A stretch of 64,000 bases of DNA from Paraburkholderia dilworthii (GTDB lineage: Bacteria; Pseudomonadota; Gammaproteobacteria; Burkholderiales; Burkholderiaceae). The translations under genes were made by a program, and so were the position numbers. Shown one piece after another: positions 1 through 8,154 of this stretch (within the stretch, counting starts at the first letter, position 1; each line of letters begins with the position of its first letter). The DNA lies in contig NZ_AWZT01000008.1 in NCBI RefSeq assembly GCF_000472525.1, forward strand, positions 210 to 64,209. Direction: 5' to 3'. The notes beneath the pieces are model-generated. The model did not search any database and had not been told where the DNA came from. It saw only the letters and a list, made by a program, of their open reading frames with translations.

Positions 1-38
1 TGTTGTTTCGGTCATTGGACGTTATTTCCGTTATCGTC

Positions 39-236
39 TCATGACCTCGACACACTAAAAATCTGACAGGCTCGCCCCACAGCGGGCCCCGAAGCCGGAC
101 CCGAAGATCCCGCCTTATCGTTACTCTGCGCAGGGTCCGTACTCCCGCCGTCGCCGCCACCGCCACCGCCGCAGGCGGAGAGCCCGACGCTAGCCGTTAG
201 CAGGGCGAAGCAAAGTGTCTTGCTAAAAGTATTCAT
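39..236 (-). CDS. Short lipoprotein-like protein (stub)
   Basis: A 65-residue product with a lipoprotein signal: hydrophobic stretch then lipobox LSAC with Cys22, followed by six glycines and a Ser/Gly/Ala/Pro-rich tail that ends abruptly. The frame also opens at an ATG at 266 that overlaps the stop of the upstream DUF2844 gene (TAATG), so translational coupling is possible; I prefer 236 because it gives a compact signal peptide. Known: in Burkholderia, DUF2844 genes are often followed by a longer lipoprotein (DUF3443) that also starts with a Cys-polyglycine motif. Inference: this may be a truncated partner, but nothing in bases 1-38 in any frame resembles the missing domain. Function unknown. 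Confidence 0.45.
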   Translation of the reverse strand: MNTFSKTLCFALLTASVGLSACGGGGGGDGGSTDPAQSNDKAGSSGPASGPAVGRACQIFSVSRS

Positions 237-265
237 TTTTTTGTCCGGTGAAGCGACGCGCGGCA

Positions 266-757
266 TTACTGGATGTCTTCAGCACGTACATGCGCGGGCA
301 GCAAACGCGGCAGGAGGGCTTTGCCGAGGAAATTGCCTGGCCGGCCGACCGACTCGATCTGAAAGTCGCCGCTGCGATCGATCAATGGGCCGGTGCCGCG
401 AGGATGGCCGGCACCCGCGGACGCAGCGCGCTGAAAGTAGTTGCCGAGCAGCGTGTTCATGTCGGGGCGGACCGGCCCTTGCCACGCGACGGCAAACACG
501 ACGTTACTGGGCAGCACGTATTCGCGGATCGTGACGCCGTTCGCGTCGACCGACTGGCGCACCGAGTAGGGCGCCGCGCTAATGGGCCCGCTCGCCCGCT
601 GACTGCTTGCGGGCGCCAGGGCCGACTGGCTCGTGGCAGCCCACAACACGAGCGGCGCGGATGCCGCCCTGACCGGCGCGCCGCCCAGCGCGGCGTACGC
701 CGACAGCGGCACCAGCACCAGGCTCGCGGTCAGCATCGCTATCTTTATTCGTCTCAT
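266..757 (-). CDS. DUF2844 domain-containing exported protein
   Basis: 163 residues. A signal peptide ends in AYA at about residue 22, and the mature protein starts ALGG, the usual beginning of this family. The rest is a single small domain with no enzyme motif. I chose the ATG at 757, which has AGGGAG just upstream; the open frame extends further upstream without a better start. It precedes the stub lipoprotein gene with a TAATG overlap. The family is recurrent in Burkholderia but has no known biochemical role; an envelope or periplasmic location follows from the signal peptide only. Confidence 0.75.
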   Translation of the reverse strand: MRRIKIAMLTASLVLVPLSAYAALGGAPVRAASAPLVLWAATSQSALAPASSQRASGPISAAPYSVRQSVDANGVTIREYVLPSNVVFAVAWQGPVRPDMNTLLGNYFQRAASAGAGHPRGTGPLIDRSGDFQIESVGRPGNFLGKALLPRLLPAHVRAEDIQ

Positions 758-1068
758 CACACGGCTCCCTAAATGGACCGAGCATGGTGCCTCTCTGGTA
801 TTCGCAAAAACCTGCGAAGTTTTCCAATTGGATGGACGAAGCGGCGCAATCAATTGCCACATCAGTGGCGTTCGATCGTGGATTGATAGCAATGATGCAA
901 CGATCGTTCTTAAACGGCGCGCTTCCACAAAGCGGCGCGTGTCAGTATTCTCCCTTCAGCGTGTTCTGCAGTTCGCTTCATCGTTGGTTGCCACCGTGGT
1001 GGCTTTCGTAACATTGGCGCCGGAAGATGTAGCCGGCTATCGCCCAAACATGAACAGGAGAAACGACC
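758..1068. other. Intergenic divergent region
   Basis: 311 bases separate the leftward DUF2844 gene from the rightward hydrolase gene, so both promoters must lie here. I see a ribosome binding site (AGGAGA, about 1055-1060) for the hydrolase and no repeat, RNA gene or clear operator. Small frames that cross the region have no recognisable product. Confidence 0.5.
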
Positions 1069-1905
1069 ATGCCGTACGTGACAACGAAGGACAATGTCGA
1101 GATTTTCTATAAGGACTGGGGTCCGAAAGACGCGCAGCCCATCGTCTTCCATCACGGCTGGCCGTTGTCTTCCGACGACTGGGATACACAGATGCTCTTC
1201 TTCGTTCAGAAGGGCTTTCGCGTGGTCGCTCATGACCGGCGCGGCCACGGCCGTTCGTCGCAAGTCTCGGACGGACATGATATGGATCACTACGCCGCCG
1301 ACGCTTTCGCCGTAGTCGAAGCGCTCGATCTGCGCAATGCAGTGCATATCGGCCATTCGACCGGTGGCGGCGAGGTCGCGCGTTATGTGGCGAAGCATGG
1401 CGAACCTGCTGGCCGTGTCGCGAAGGCGGTGCTGGTGAGCGCCGTGCCGCCGCTGATGCTCAAGACCGGGGCGAACCCGGAAGGCCTGCCGCTCGAAGTT
1501 TTCGACGGCTTTCGCAAGGCGCTTGCCGACAACCGCGCCCAGTTTTTCGTCGACGTTCCGGCCGGTCCGTTCTACGGCTTTAATCGCTCCGGCGCGACGG
1601 TCCATCAAGGCGTGATCCAGAACTGGTGGCGCCAGGGGATGATGGGTAGCGCGAAGGCGCACTACGAAGGCATCAAAGCCTTCTCGGAAACGGACCAGAC
1701 CGAAGACCTTCGCGCGATCGGCGTGCCGACCCTCGTGCTGCACGGCGAAGACGACCAGATCGTGCCGATTGCCGATGCGGCGCTCAAATCGATCAAGCTG
1801 CTCAAGAACGGCACCTTGAAGACGTATCCGGGTTTCTCGCACGGCATGTTGACCGTGAATGCGGATGTGCTCAATCCGGATCTTCTGGCTTTTGTGCAGG
1901 GATAA
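1069..1905 (+). CDS. Alpha/beta hydrolase, non-heme chloroperoxidase/esterase type
   Basis: 278 residues, normal for the cofactor-free haloperoxidase/aryl-esterase family. The nucleophile elbow is GHSTGG with Ser97; the acid is Asp229 in HGEDDQIVP and the histidine is His258 in GFSHGM, so the triad is complete. The oxyanion-loop motif HHGWP is at residues 28-32. No signal peptide, so cytoplasmic. Family members hydrolyse small esters and, with acetate and peroxide, form peracids that oxidise halides; the physiological substrate cannot be read from sequence. It is monocistronic: a hairpin follows and the next gene converges on it. Confidence 0.85.
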   Translation: MPYVTTKDNVEIFYKDWGPKDAQPIVFHHGWPLSSDDWDTQMLFFVQKGFRVVAHDRRGHGRSSQVSDGHDMDHYAADAFAVVEALDLRNAVHIGHSTGGGEVARYVAKHGEPAGRVAKAVLVSAVPPLMLKTGANPEGLPLEVFDGFRKALADNRAQFFVDVPAGPFYGFNRSGATVHQGVIQNWWRQGMMGSAKAHYEGIKAFSETDQTEDLRAIGVPTLVLHGEDDQIVPIADAALKSIKLLKNGTLKTYPGFSHGMLTVNADVLNPDLLAFVQG

Positions 1906-1914
1906 GCGTGATGA

Positions 1915-1950
1915 GGCTGCGAGTCCGCGCTAAGCGGGCGGCTCGCAGCC
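1915..1950. terminator. Stem-loop between convergent genes
   Basis: GGCTGCGAG at 1915-1923 pairs with CTCGCAGCC at 1942-1950, and CCGC with GCGG lie inside. It sits between the hydrolase stop and the stop of the convergent PAP2 gene. The T-run on either side is short, so termination is inferred from position and stem strength. Confidence 0.55.
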
Positions 1951-1980
1951 GGTTTGATGGCAGAAGGGGCCGTGACTCAG

Positions 1981-3939
1981 TTACGAATCGAGACGAACCT
2001 GAACGCCACTCGACGTATAGATAGGCGTGGCCTTGAAGCCGTCAACGGCAACGGTGGAGAACTTGACGTTCGAACCATTGCTGCTGATGAGACTGATCGT
2101 ATCGCCCGCCTTCGGTATAAAGCCGTCGACGAACTTCACATGCAGCGTTCCGCCGAGAACCGTGATCTGTGCGCCGACCTTCATCGAACCTTGTCCGTTT
2201 GCGCCGATGTTCAGTTCCAACGTCGTATTCGCGAGCTGCGTGAATTTGCCGACGACTGAAACCACACCAGGTGCATTGATGACCAGCGAGCCCGCACCGA
2301 GGTAGACATCACCCGTGCCGAACGCGGACGAAGAGTCAGCTTCGAGCGTGCCCCCGGCGATCTGTGACCCACCCGAAAACGTGTTGGCGCCTGCCAGTTT
2401 CAGCGTGCCCGTGCCCTGCAAGGTCAGCTTGCCTGCGCCCGAGATCGGATTGCGCCAGGTGTCGGCCGCGTTGAAGCCGCCCTGCGTTGCGTCCATCGAT
2501 ACGACGACGTTGCCGTTGAACGCGCCATAGCCGTCCGCCGCTGCGAACATGTTCAGGCGTCCCCAGCCTTCGGCGTCGTCCATAACGGGATAGCCGGACG
2601 GAAGTTCAGTCGTCTTCAGCACGACGCGGCGTTGGTCCGCGCTGAGGTAAGGGAACCGGGTCTCCAGCAGCATTTCTGCTCCCTTCGGAACGACCGGCGC
2701 CGCATCGTTGGGTCCGATCGGTGCAAAGCCGAATGTCATGCGCCGCATGTAGTTCGACCGGTTGGCCGTGTAGTCGGCGAAGCGGTCCGTTGCGGCTGTA
2801 CCCGAATGCGCGAACGTATTGAACGTGCTGCCTGTCGAGTTCGTCTGCGTCATCAACGCGCTTTGAGCCTGCGCATATGCCGAGGCCTTCAGCGATGCGT
2901 TGGCCGGGTTATAGAGGTTGGCGGCCACTACCGCGAGGCCCTGCATCCGTCCACCCGTAACGTCGAGTGGCGAATGCATGCCCGCAATGATCCGGTTTTC
3001 ACCCAGTTCCATCGCACGACTCATCATTTCCTGAAAGCGCTGCGGCACTACGTAAGCCATCGCCATGGAGTCGCGCACCGCTTCGGCAGTATGGCCGCTG
3101 ATGAATCCGCCATCCGTGGCGGGCGTGGTGCTTTCGGCCGGCACGAGTGTCGGCGCGACCACCACCGAACTGCTCCAGCGGTATGGCCGCGCGTATTTGT
3201 AGAAGCGCTTCGCCGGTTCAGTGGAACCGTTGGTGCTCATTGCGTTGACAAAATCGACCACGGTGCCAAACGCCGCATTGGTCGGACGGCCAACGCCGGT
3301 GTTGTTGCCTGTGTCGTTGTACAGCGTGGTGGTCGCATTAGCAGGAATCGATGTAATCGTCGTCGTTTGCTGCGTCAGGCCTCGCCATGCATTGGTCAAC
3401 GGTCCCATACCGTCGGTGACGCTGTAACCCTTGTTGCGGCGATCGTCGAAATAAGCCGCATCGGCCTGCGCCTGAGTGCGGGAAACCGTTTCGTCGACGA
3501 CGAACTGCGTGTTCTTACCCAACACAGCCGCGTTGACGATGGTGCCGCAAGCCGTATCCGAGTTGACGAGTCCGGAGCATGTGGAGGCGACCACGGCGGG
3601 AAAGCCGTCGACGGCTGGCGCGGATGCCCCCGCGTCGACGATCAGGGTCGACGGCTGCCACAGGTCGAGGAATCGTGCGACGACACGTACGCCGGCATTC
3701 GTATCGAGGGTCGCAAAGCGAGCATCGTTTCTTTGATTCGAAGCGACGTTGTCGACGAATGCGGGCACAGGAGGAATGGACGCACTGTCCACGAAACCAG
3801 GGTCTGCTGGTGGGGTGGGCGCGATGGCCGCACTGCCGTGGAGTTCGTCACTGCCGCCACAGGCACCCAGCGTCAGCAGGGTACAGAGGGCCACGAAACT
3901 GGATAGCGGGCGGCGTGTTACGGGTGATTGAAACAACAT
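1981..3939 (-). CDS. PAP2-superfamily phosphatase lipoprotein with autotransporter-like beta repeats
   Basis: 652 residues. The N-terminus has a lipobox (LGAC, Cys27), predicting a lipid-anchored envelope protein. The PAP2/vanadium-haloperoxidase motifs are present: K244-x6-RP252, a central SGH at 281-283, and R316-x5-H322-x3-D326, preceded by Asn instead of the usual Ser. Known: these residues bind and hydrolyse phosphate esters in non-specific acid phosphatases. From about residue 550 the protein changes to glycine-rich beta-strand repeats of the passenger-associated type (LAGANTFSGG, IAGGTLEAD), but no outer-membrane barrel follows. Start at 3939 has AGGAAG upstream. Alone between convergent and tandem neighbours; substrate unknown. 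Confidence 0.75.
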   Translation of the reverse strand: MLFQSPVTRRPLSSFVALCTLLTLGACGGSDELHGSAAIAPTPPADPGFVDSASIPPVPAFVDNVASNQRNDARFATLDTNAGVRVVARFLDLWQPSTLIVDAGASAPAVDGFPAVVASTCSGLVNSDTACGTIVNAAVLGKNTQFVVDETVSRTQAQADAAYFDDRRNKGYSVTDGMGPLTNAWRGLTQQTTTITSIPANATTTLYNDTGNNTGVGRPTNAAFGTVVDFVNAMSTNGSTEPAKRFYKYARPYRWSSSVVVAPTLVPAESTTPATDGGFISGHTAEAVRDSMAMAYVVPQRFQEMMSRAMELGENRIIAGMHSPLDVTGGRMQGLAVVAANLYNPANASLKASAYAQAQSALMTQTNSTGSTFNTFAHSGTAATDRFADYTANRSNYMRRMTFGFAPIGPNDAAPVVPKGAEMLLETRFPYLSADQRRVVLKTTELPSGYPVMDDAEGWGRLNMFAAADGYGAFNGNVVVSMDATQGGFNAADTWRNPISGAGKLTLQGTGTLKLAGANTFSGGSQIAGGTLEADSSSAFGTGDVYLGAGSLVINAPGVVSVVGKFTQLANTTLELNIGANGQGSMKVGAQITVLGGTLHVKFVDGFIPKAGDTISLISSNGSNVKFSTVAVDGFKATPIYTSSGVQVRLDS

Positions 3940-4187
3940 GAGCTTCCTGATGTCGGTTGTAAAAGGTCCACTGCCGACGGATCTTGGGTAATCCAGGTTA
4001 AGCCCCGATGACATTCCGAAAGGTTGGAGACGATTCGAAAGGCATACGCGCGGATAGAGCGGAGAGCGGATGAGCGGAAAAGCGGACGTGCAGCGGCAGC
4101 GCAGCCCCACGCCAGTTCAGCAAGAAAAGCCGCGCATTACTTCGCAACTGACGGCAGATCCGAACCATCCGCTGTGATCGACAATGC

Positions 4188-5726
4188 CTACCGCCCCGTC
4201 GCCCCTCGCCGCCCCAGCTTGCCCGCCGCCCCCTTCGCCGCCGCTCCCGGATGCGGCACCGTGGGCGCTTGCGGCAGCGCGGTCAAGGCGCCATCGTCGA
4301 CGGGAGACAGCAGGGTGCTCAGTTGCAGAACGTCCTGATCAGTGAGATTCGCGGTCGCGGCCTTCAGCTTGAGACTGTTGATCAAGGTGTCGTAACGCGC
4401 CTTCGCCAGGTCGCGGCGCGCGGAGAAGAGCTGGTCCTGCGCGTTGAGCACGTCGATGTTGATGCGCACGCCGACCTGATAGCCAAGCAGATTCGATTCG
4501 AGTGAAGTACGCGCGGACCGCTCGGCAGTCTGCAGCGCGCGCACCTGCGCGAGCCCGCTGATTACACCGAGGAACGCCTGGCGCGCGGACAGCGCCGCAT
4601 TGCGCCGCGCGGTGTCGAGATCGGCGGCGGCCTGGTCTTCGAGTGCGAGCGTTTGGCGCACGCGGCTTTGCGTTGCGCCGCCCGCGAAAAGCGGAATCGT
4701 GACCTGCACGCCAATCGAGCTGTTGGTGTACGACGAGCCGAGGTTGCCCAGTTCCGCAGCAAGCGCGGGCGTGCCGGGCGCGGCAGTATTCGCGCCGCTG
4801 CCGAAGCCGCCGCCGAAATTCCCGCCGAAGTTGCCGGCGCCGGCCGCGCCCAGGCTGCTATGCGAGCGGCTCGCGACGAGATCGACGGTCGGCAGATGGC
4901 CCGCTTTCGCCTTCGACGTTTCGCGCTGCGCGTTATCGAGCGCGATCTGTTTGAGCACGACCCGATAGTTCGCGTCGCTTGCGGCGTCGACCCATTGATT
5001 GATGTCGGCCGGCACGGGCGGCGGCAACGGCGCGCCGGCGGCAAGGCCGTCGACATGCTCGACCGGATGCCCGACGATCTGCTGCAACGCCGCCAGTTTC
5101 ACCGCCAGATCGTTCTGCGCGGCGATTTCCTGCGAGATCGCCTGATCGTATTTGGCCTGCGCTTCGTTGGTATCGGTGATCGTCGTATTGCCTACTTCGA
5201 ACGAACGCTTGGCCGACTCGAGCTGCTGGGCGATCAACGCCTTCTGCGACTGTGCGATCGCGAGACTGTCTTGCGCCGAAAGCGCGTCGAAATAGGCCTG
5301 GCCAAGCCGCACGATCAGATCCTGGCGCGCCTGCGCGAACGACGCCTGTGCCGACGCCACCGCGAGTTTGCCCTGCGCATAGCCGTACCAGTTATCGACA
5401 TGAATCAGCGGCTGCGTCAGCGAAATCACGTAGCCGTAGCTGTTGCCATAAGAGGAAGGAAAGCTGCCGCCGAAGTCCGTGTTCTGACGGCTGCCATTGA
5501 GCGACGCCGACAGTTGTGGCAGCAGCTTGGCGCGCGCGAGTGGCAGTTCTTCACTGTTCGCGGCAAGCGCGGCGCGTGCGCTTTGCAGCTGCGCGTCGCT
5601 GGAGAGCGCTTCGTCGTAGAGTTGGGAGAGGTTGACGGCTTGCGCGGGCAGCGCGTGAAACACACAGGCCAGCCCGCAAGCGAGCGCCAGAGCAGACGCC
5701 AGGGACGGCGCGCGCTGACGCTTCAT
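4188..5726 (-). CDS. TolC family outer membrane channel protein
   Basis: 512 residues. Signal peptide ends in AQA at residue 30. Two homologous outer-membrane-efflux halves are visible: the first from VNLSQLYDEA to about residue 220, the second from about 260 to 475, each with an Ala/Gln-rich coiled-coil region typical of TolC helices. Known role: outer-membrane exit duct for type I secretion and efflux pumps. A Gly/Ala-rich insert (about 293-330) sits in the second half before the TIPLFAGG strand, and a basic, alanine/proline-rich tail ends the protein. I chose the ATG at 5726 because the upstream frame overlaps the rhodanese gene. It is last in a Pcm-like/rhodanese/TolC series on the minus strand; its inner-membrane partner is not adjacent. 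Confidence 0.88.
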   Translation of the reverse strand: MKRQRAPSLASALALACGLACVFHALPAQAVNLSQLYDEALSSDAQLQSARAALAANSEELPLARAKLLPQLSASLNGSRQNTDFGGSFPSSYGNSYGYVISLTQPLIHVDNWYGYAQGKLAVASAQASFAQARQDLIVRLGQAYFDALSAQDSLAIAQSQKALIAQQLESAKRSFEVGNTTITDTNEAQAKYDQAISQEIAAQNDLAVKLAALQQIVGHPVEHVDGLAAGAPLPPPVPADINQWVDAASDANYRVVLKQIALDNAQRETSKAKAGHLPTVDLVASRSHSSLGAAGAGNFGGNFGGGFGSGANTAAPGTPALAAELGNLGSSYTNSSIGVQVTIPLFAGGATQSRVRQTLALEDQAAADLDTARRNAALSARQAFLGVISGLAQVRALQTAERSARTSLESNLLGYQVGVRINIDVLNAQDQLFSARRDLAKARYDTLINSLKLKAATANLTDQDVLQLSTLLSPVDDGALTALPQAPTVPHPGAAAKGAAGKLGRRGATGR

Positions 5727-5739
5727 CGCGCGTGGACGA

Positions 5740-6063
5740 TCAGTAGGTCGGAACCGACGGGTCGACCTGGCGCGACCATGCGTCGATCCCGCCTTGCAGA
5801 TTGAAGACGTTGGCGTGGCCGCGCGACTCGAGGAACATCGCGACCTGCGCGCTGCGCGCGCCGTGATGGCAGATGCAGACGATCTGCGCGTCGTCGTCGA
5901 GTTCTTCGCTGCGCGCAGGAATCTCACGCATCGGGATTGACACGATGCCGGCAATCGACGCCGTCTGGATTTCCCACGGCTCGCGTACATCGAGCAGTAC
6001 TGGCGCGGGGCGCGACGTGTCGGCGAGCCATTCGGCGAGCGCAGGAGCGGTTAGATTTTGCAT
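5740..6063 (-). CDS. Rhodanese-like domain protein
   Basis: 107 residues, a single rhodanese domain. The active-site loop is CHHGARS with catalytic Cys65; LLDVREPWE at 23-31 is the family's CH2A-like motif. No signal peptide, so cytoplasmic. Such stand-alone domains transfer sulfane sulfur or act as persulfide carriers. The gene is 13 bases upstream of tolC and about 60 bases downstream of the Pcm-like gene on the same strand, suggesting one transcript. The partner that takes the sulfur is unknown. Confidence 0.88.
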   Translation of the reverse strand: MQNLTAPALAEWLADTSRPAPVLLDVREPWEIQTASIAGIVSIPMREIPARSEELDDDAQIVCICHHGARSAQVAMFLESRGHANVFNLQGGIDAWSRQVDPSVPTY

Positions 6064-6122
6064 CAGCGAGACTTCCGTTCAGAGGACGGCGGCGCGCCGG
6101 CCGTCCGTGAAAAACAGGCGAA

Positions 6123-6776
6123 TCAGAACTTGAAGCGCGGCGGCTGCACGGCGTTGACGAGCGGCTCGACATACGTTTCAAACACGTCGGCAATGCGGTA
6201 CTGCTTTTCGTCGATACGCGCGATGATTTGCGCCTTCATGACCGGCGCCGTGCCGACAAAGGCCGCCAGACGGCCGCCGACTTTCAGCTGTTCGAGAATT
6301 TCCTGCGGCAGCACGGGCAGGCCGCCCGACACGCAGATAACGTCGTACGGAGCCGCGGCGGCCCAGCCGCGCGCGGCGTCGCCGGTCGCGACTTCGGCGT
6401 TCAGCACGCCGTTAGCAATCAGATTGGTTTTTGCCAGTTCCGCGAGTTCCGGTTCGATGTCTACCGTCAGCACGTGTTGCGCGCGGTGCGCGAGCAGCGC
6501 CGCCATGTAACCCGAGCCGGAGCCGATTTCGAGCACGCTTTCGTGTTTCTTCACCGCCAGTTCCTGCAGCACGCGGGCCTCGACGCGCGGCGCCAGCATA
6601 TGCTGACCGGCCGGCAGCGGCACTTCGAAGTCGACGAAAGCCAAGTCGCGGTACGCGGCCGGCACGAAGTTTTCACGCTTGACGATCGACAGCAGATTCA
6701 GCACGTCCTGGTCGAGCACTTCCCAGGGGCGGATCTGCTGTTCGATCATGTTGAAACGCGCTTGCTCGATGTTCAT
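6123..6776 (-). CDS. Protein-L-isoaspartate O-methyltransferase family protein
   Basis: 217 residues, matching the Pcm family in length. The SAM-binding motif I is VLEIGSGSGYM (81-91), followed by an acidic residue in VDIEPE (105-110). The family's usual TISQP loop in front of it, which contacts the isoaspartyl substrate, is replaced by HMLAP (59-63), so true isoaspartate repair activity is doubtful. Start at 6776 (ATG, MNIEQARFNM) is the family's normal beginning for this subgroup; the open frame upstream is not conserved-looking. First gene of the minus-strand series with rhodanese and tolC. Confidence 0.82.
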   Translation of the reverse strand: MNIEQARFNMIEQQIRPWEVLDQDVLNLLSIVKRENFVPAAYRDLAFVDFEVPLPAGQHMLAPRVEARVLQELAVKKHESVLEIGSGSGYMAALLAHRAQHVLTVDIEPELAELAKTNLIANGVLNAEVATGDAARGWAAAAPYDVICVSGGLPVLPQEILEQLKVGGRLAAFVGTAPVMKAQIIARIDEKQYRIADVFETYVEPLVNAVQPPRFKF

Positions 6777-7033
6777 GGTGGATTTGGCGGTTCGGGTTTG
6801 GCGAGTTTTTGCGATTTTCCCACTGCGCGGCGGCTTCGGGCACGGCGTGCGGACAATCAGTACGCAAACCAGCACGCAAGCCGCGGCGGAGTAACTGCGG
6901 GATTGTACCAAATGGCGCAGCAAGTCCGCGCCGCGGACGGGCAGCGCACCATGCGCGCTGTCGCCCGGGTTTGCCCGCTCCCCCGTGTTAATCCCTAGCA
7001 ATCCGGCCTTGCACTTCGTCTCATTTTCGCCAA

Positions 7034-7055
7034 AAAATGTAATCGATTACATTTT
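7034..7055. promoter_or_regulatory. Perfect 22-bp palindromic LacI-type operator
   Basis: Half-site AAAATGTAATC is followed by its exact reverse complement, centred on the CG at 7044/7045. A symmetric site with a central CG and a TGTAA arm is the classic operator form for LacI/GalR regulators. It lies 14 bases before the likely TTG start of the adjacent LacI-family gene, so it should mediate autoregulation and control of the whole downstream operon. Confidence 0.85.
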
Positions 7056-7068
7056 GGAAGCGGCTCCC

Positions 7069-8151
7069 TTGTCCAGATCGACATCAAAAGCGAAACCCGC
7101 AGCGGTATCCGCGACCGGCGACGAGCCGCAGCCGCCTTCGGGTGCGGCGCGCGCAGCGCAAGGGTTATCGATCGCCGGCGTGGCGCGGCAAGCGGGTGTC
7201 TCGGTAGCAACCGTGTCGCGCGTGCTGAACGCTCACGAGAATGTGCGGCCCGCGACTCGCGACAAGGTGCTGGCTGCCATCGACGCAAGCGGCTACCGCG
7301 TCAACGAACTCGCGCGCAATCTGCGCACGGCCGAAAGCCGTTTGCTGTTGACGATGGTCCCCGACTTCGGCAATCCGTTCTATGCGGAGATCGTGCGCGG
7401 CATCGACAGCGTCGCGCGTCAGCACGGCTACTTCATGCTTCTGTGCGACACCGGCGCGGACCCTGGCCGCGAGCGCAGCTACTTCGATCTGCTGCGTCGC
7501 CGCCGCGCCGACGGCGCGATCTGTCTCGACCCGGCGACCATCCAGCAGGCGCAGAGCGATGCATCCGGCGCCCTGCCGTGGGTCGCATGCTGCGAGTTCG
7601 ATCCGGAGGTAGGCGTGCCGTATGTCGGCATCGACAACTATCGGGCCGCGGGCGACGCCGTGCGGCATCTGCTTTCGCGCGGGCATCGGCGTATCGGCCT
7701 GATCAATTCGGATGTCGACTACCTGTATGCGCGGCAGCGTCAGCAAGGCTATCTCGACGCGCTGACCGAAGCCGGCATCACGCCGCTCGACGGCTGGCGC
7801 ATGAATCTGAACAGCCTCGACTACGAGGCGGGCGCATCGGCAGCGGCCACGCTGATGCTGCCGCCGGACGCGCCCACCGCGATCTTTGCCGTGTCGGACA
7901 CGCTCGCGACCGGCGTGCTCCACGGCTTGCGCAGCATCGGCAAGCGGGTTCCGGACGACGTCGCCGTGGTCGGTTTCGACGACATCTCCATCGCCGCGCA
8001 AATCGACCCGCCGCTCACCACCATCGCGCAGCCGATGCGCGAACTCGGCGAAACCGCCGCGCGTCTGTTATTGCAGCGGCTCGCCAATCCGCTGGCGAAC
8101 GTGCCGGGCGTGCTGCTGCCGCATCGGCTCGTGATTCGCGGGAGCACGTGA
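7069..8151 (+). CDS. LacI family transcriptional regulator
   Basis: 360 residues from the TTG at 7069. The helix-turn-helix is LSIAGVARQAG...VSRVLN (about 33-53), then the hinge helix ELARNLRT (80-87), then a periplasmic-binding-protein-like sensor domain (Peripla_BP type) to the end. An ATG at 6985 would add 28 residues, but that extension would run through the operator palindrome, whereas TTG 7069 has GGAAG eight bases upstream. The next gene begins three bases after the stop. It should repress the transporter/dehydrogenase operon until a sugar or a derivative binds. Confidence 0.9.
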   Translation: MSRSTSKAKPAAVSATGDEPQPPSGAARAAQGLSIAGVARQAGVSVATVSRVLNAHENVRPATRDKVLAAIDASGYRVNELARNLRTAESRLLLTMVPDFGNPFYAEIVRGIDSVARQHGYFMLLCDTGADPGRERSYFDLLRRRRADGAICLDPATIQQAQSDASGALPWVACCEFDPEVGVPYVGIDNYRAAGDAVRHLLSRGHRRIGLINSDVDYLYARQRQQGYLDALTEAGITPLDGWRMNLNSLDYEAGASAAATLMLPPDAPTAIFAVSDTLATGVLHGLRSIGKRVPDDVAVVGFDDISIAAQIDPPLTTIAQPMRELGETAARLLLQRLANPLANVPGVLLPHRLVIRGST

Positions 8152-8154
8152 ATC

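Noticed and set aside
2632..3906. A 424-codon plus-strand frame opposite the PAP2 gene
   Set aside because: Composition is a GC shadow; the minus strand carries complete catalytic motifs and a lipobox.
6985..7068. N-terminal extension of the LacI regulator from ATG 6985
   Set aside because: It would translate the operator palindrome, and its start lacks a ribosome site as good as that of TTG 7069.
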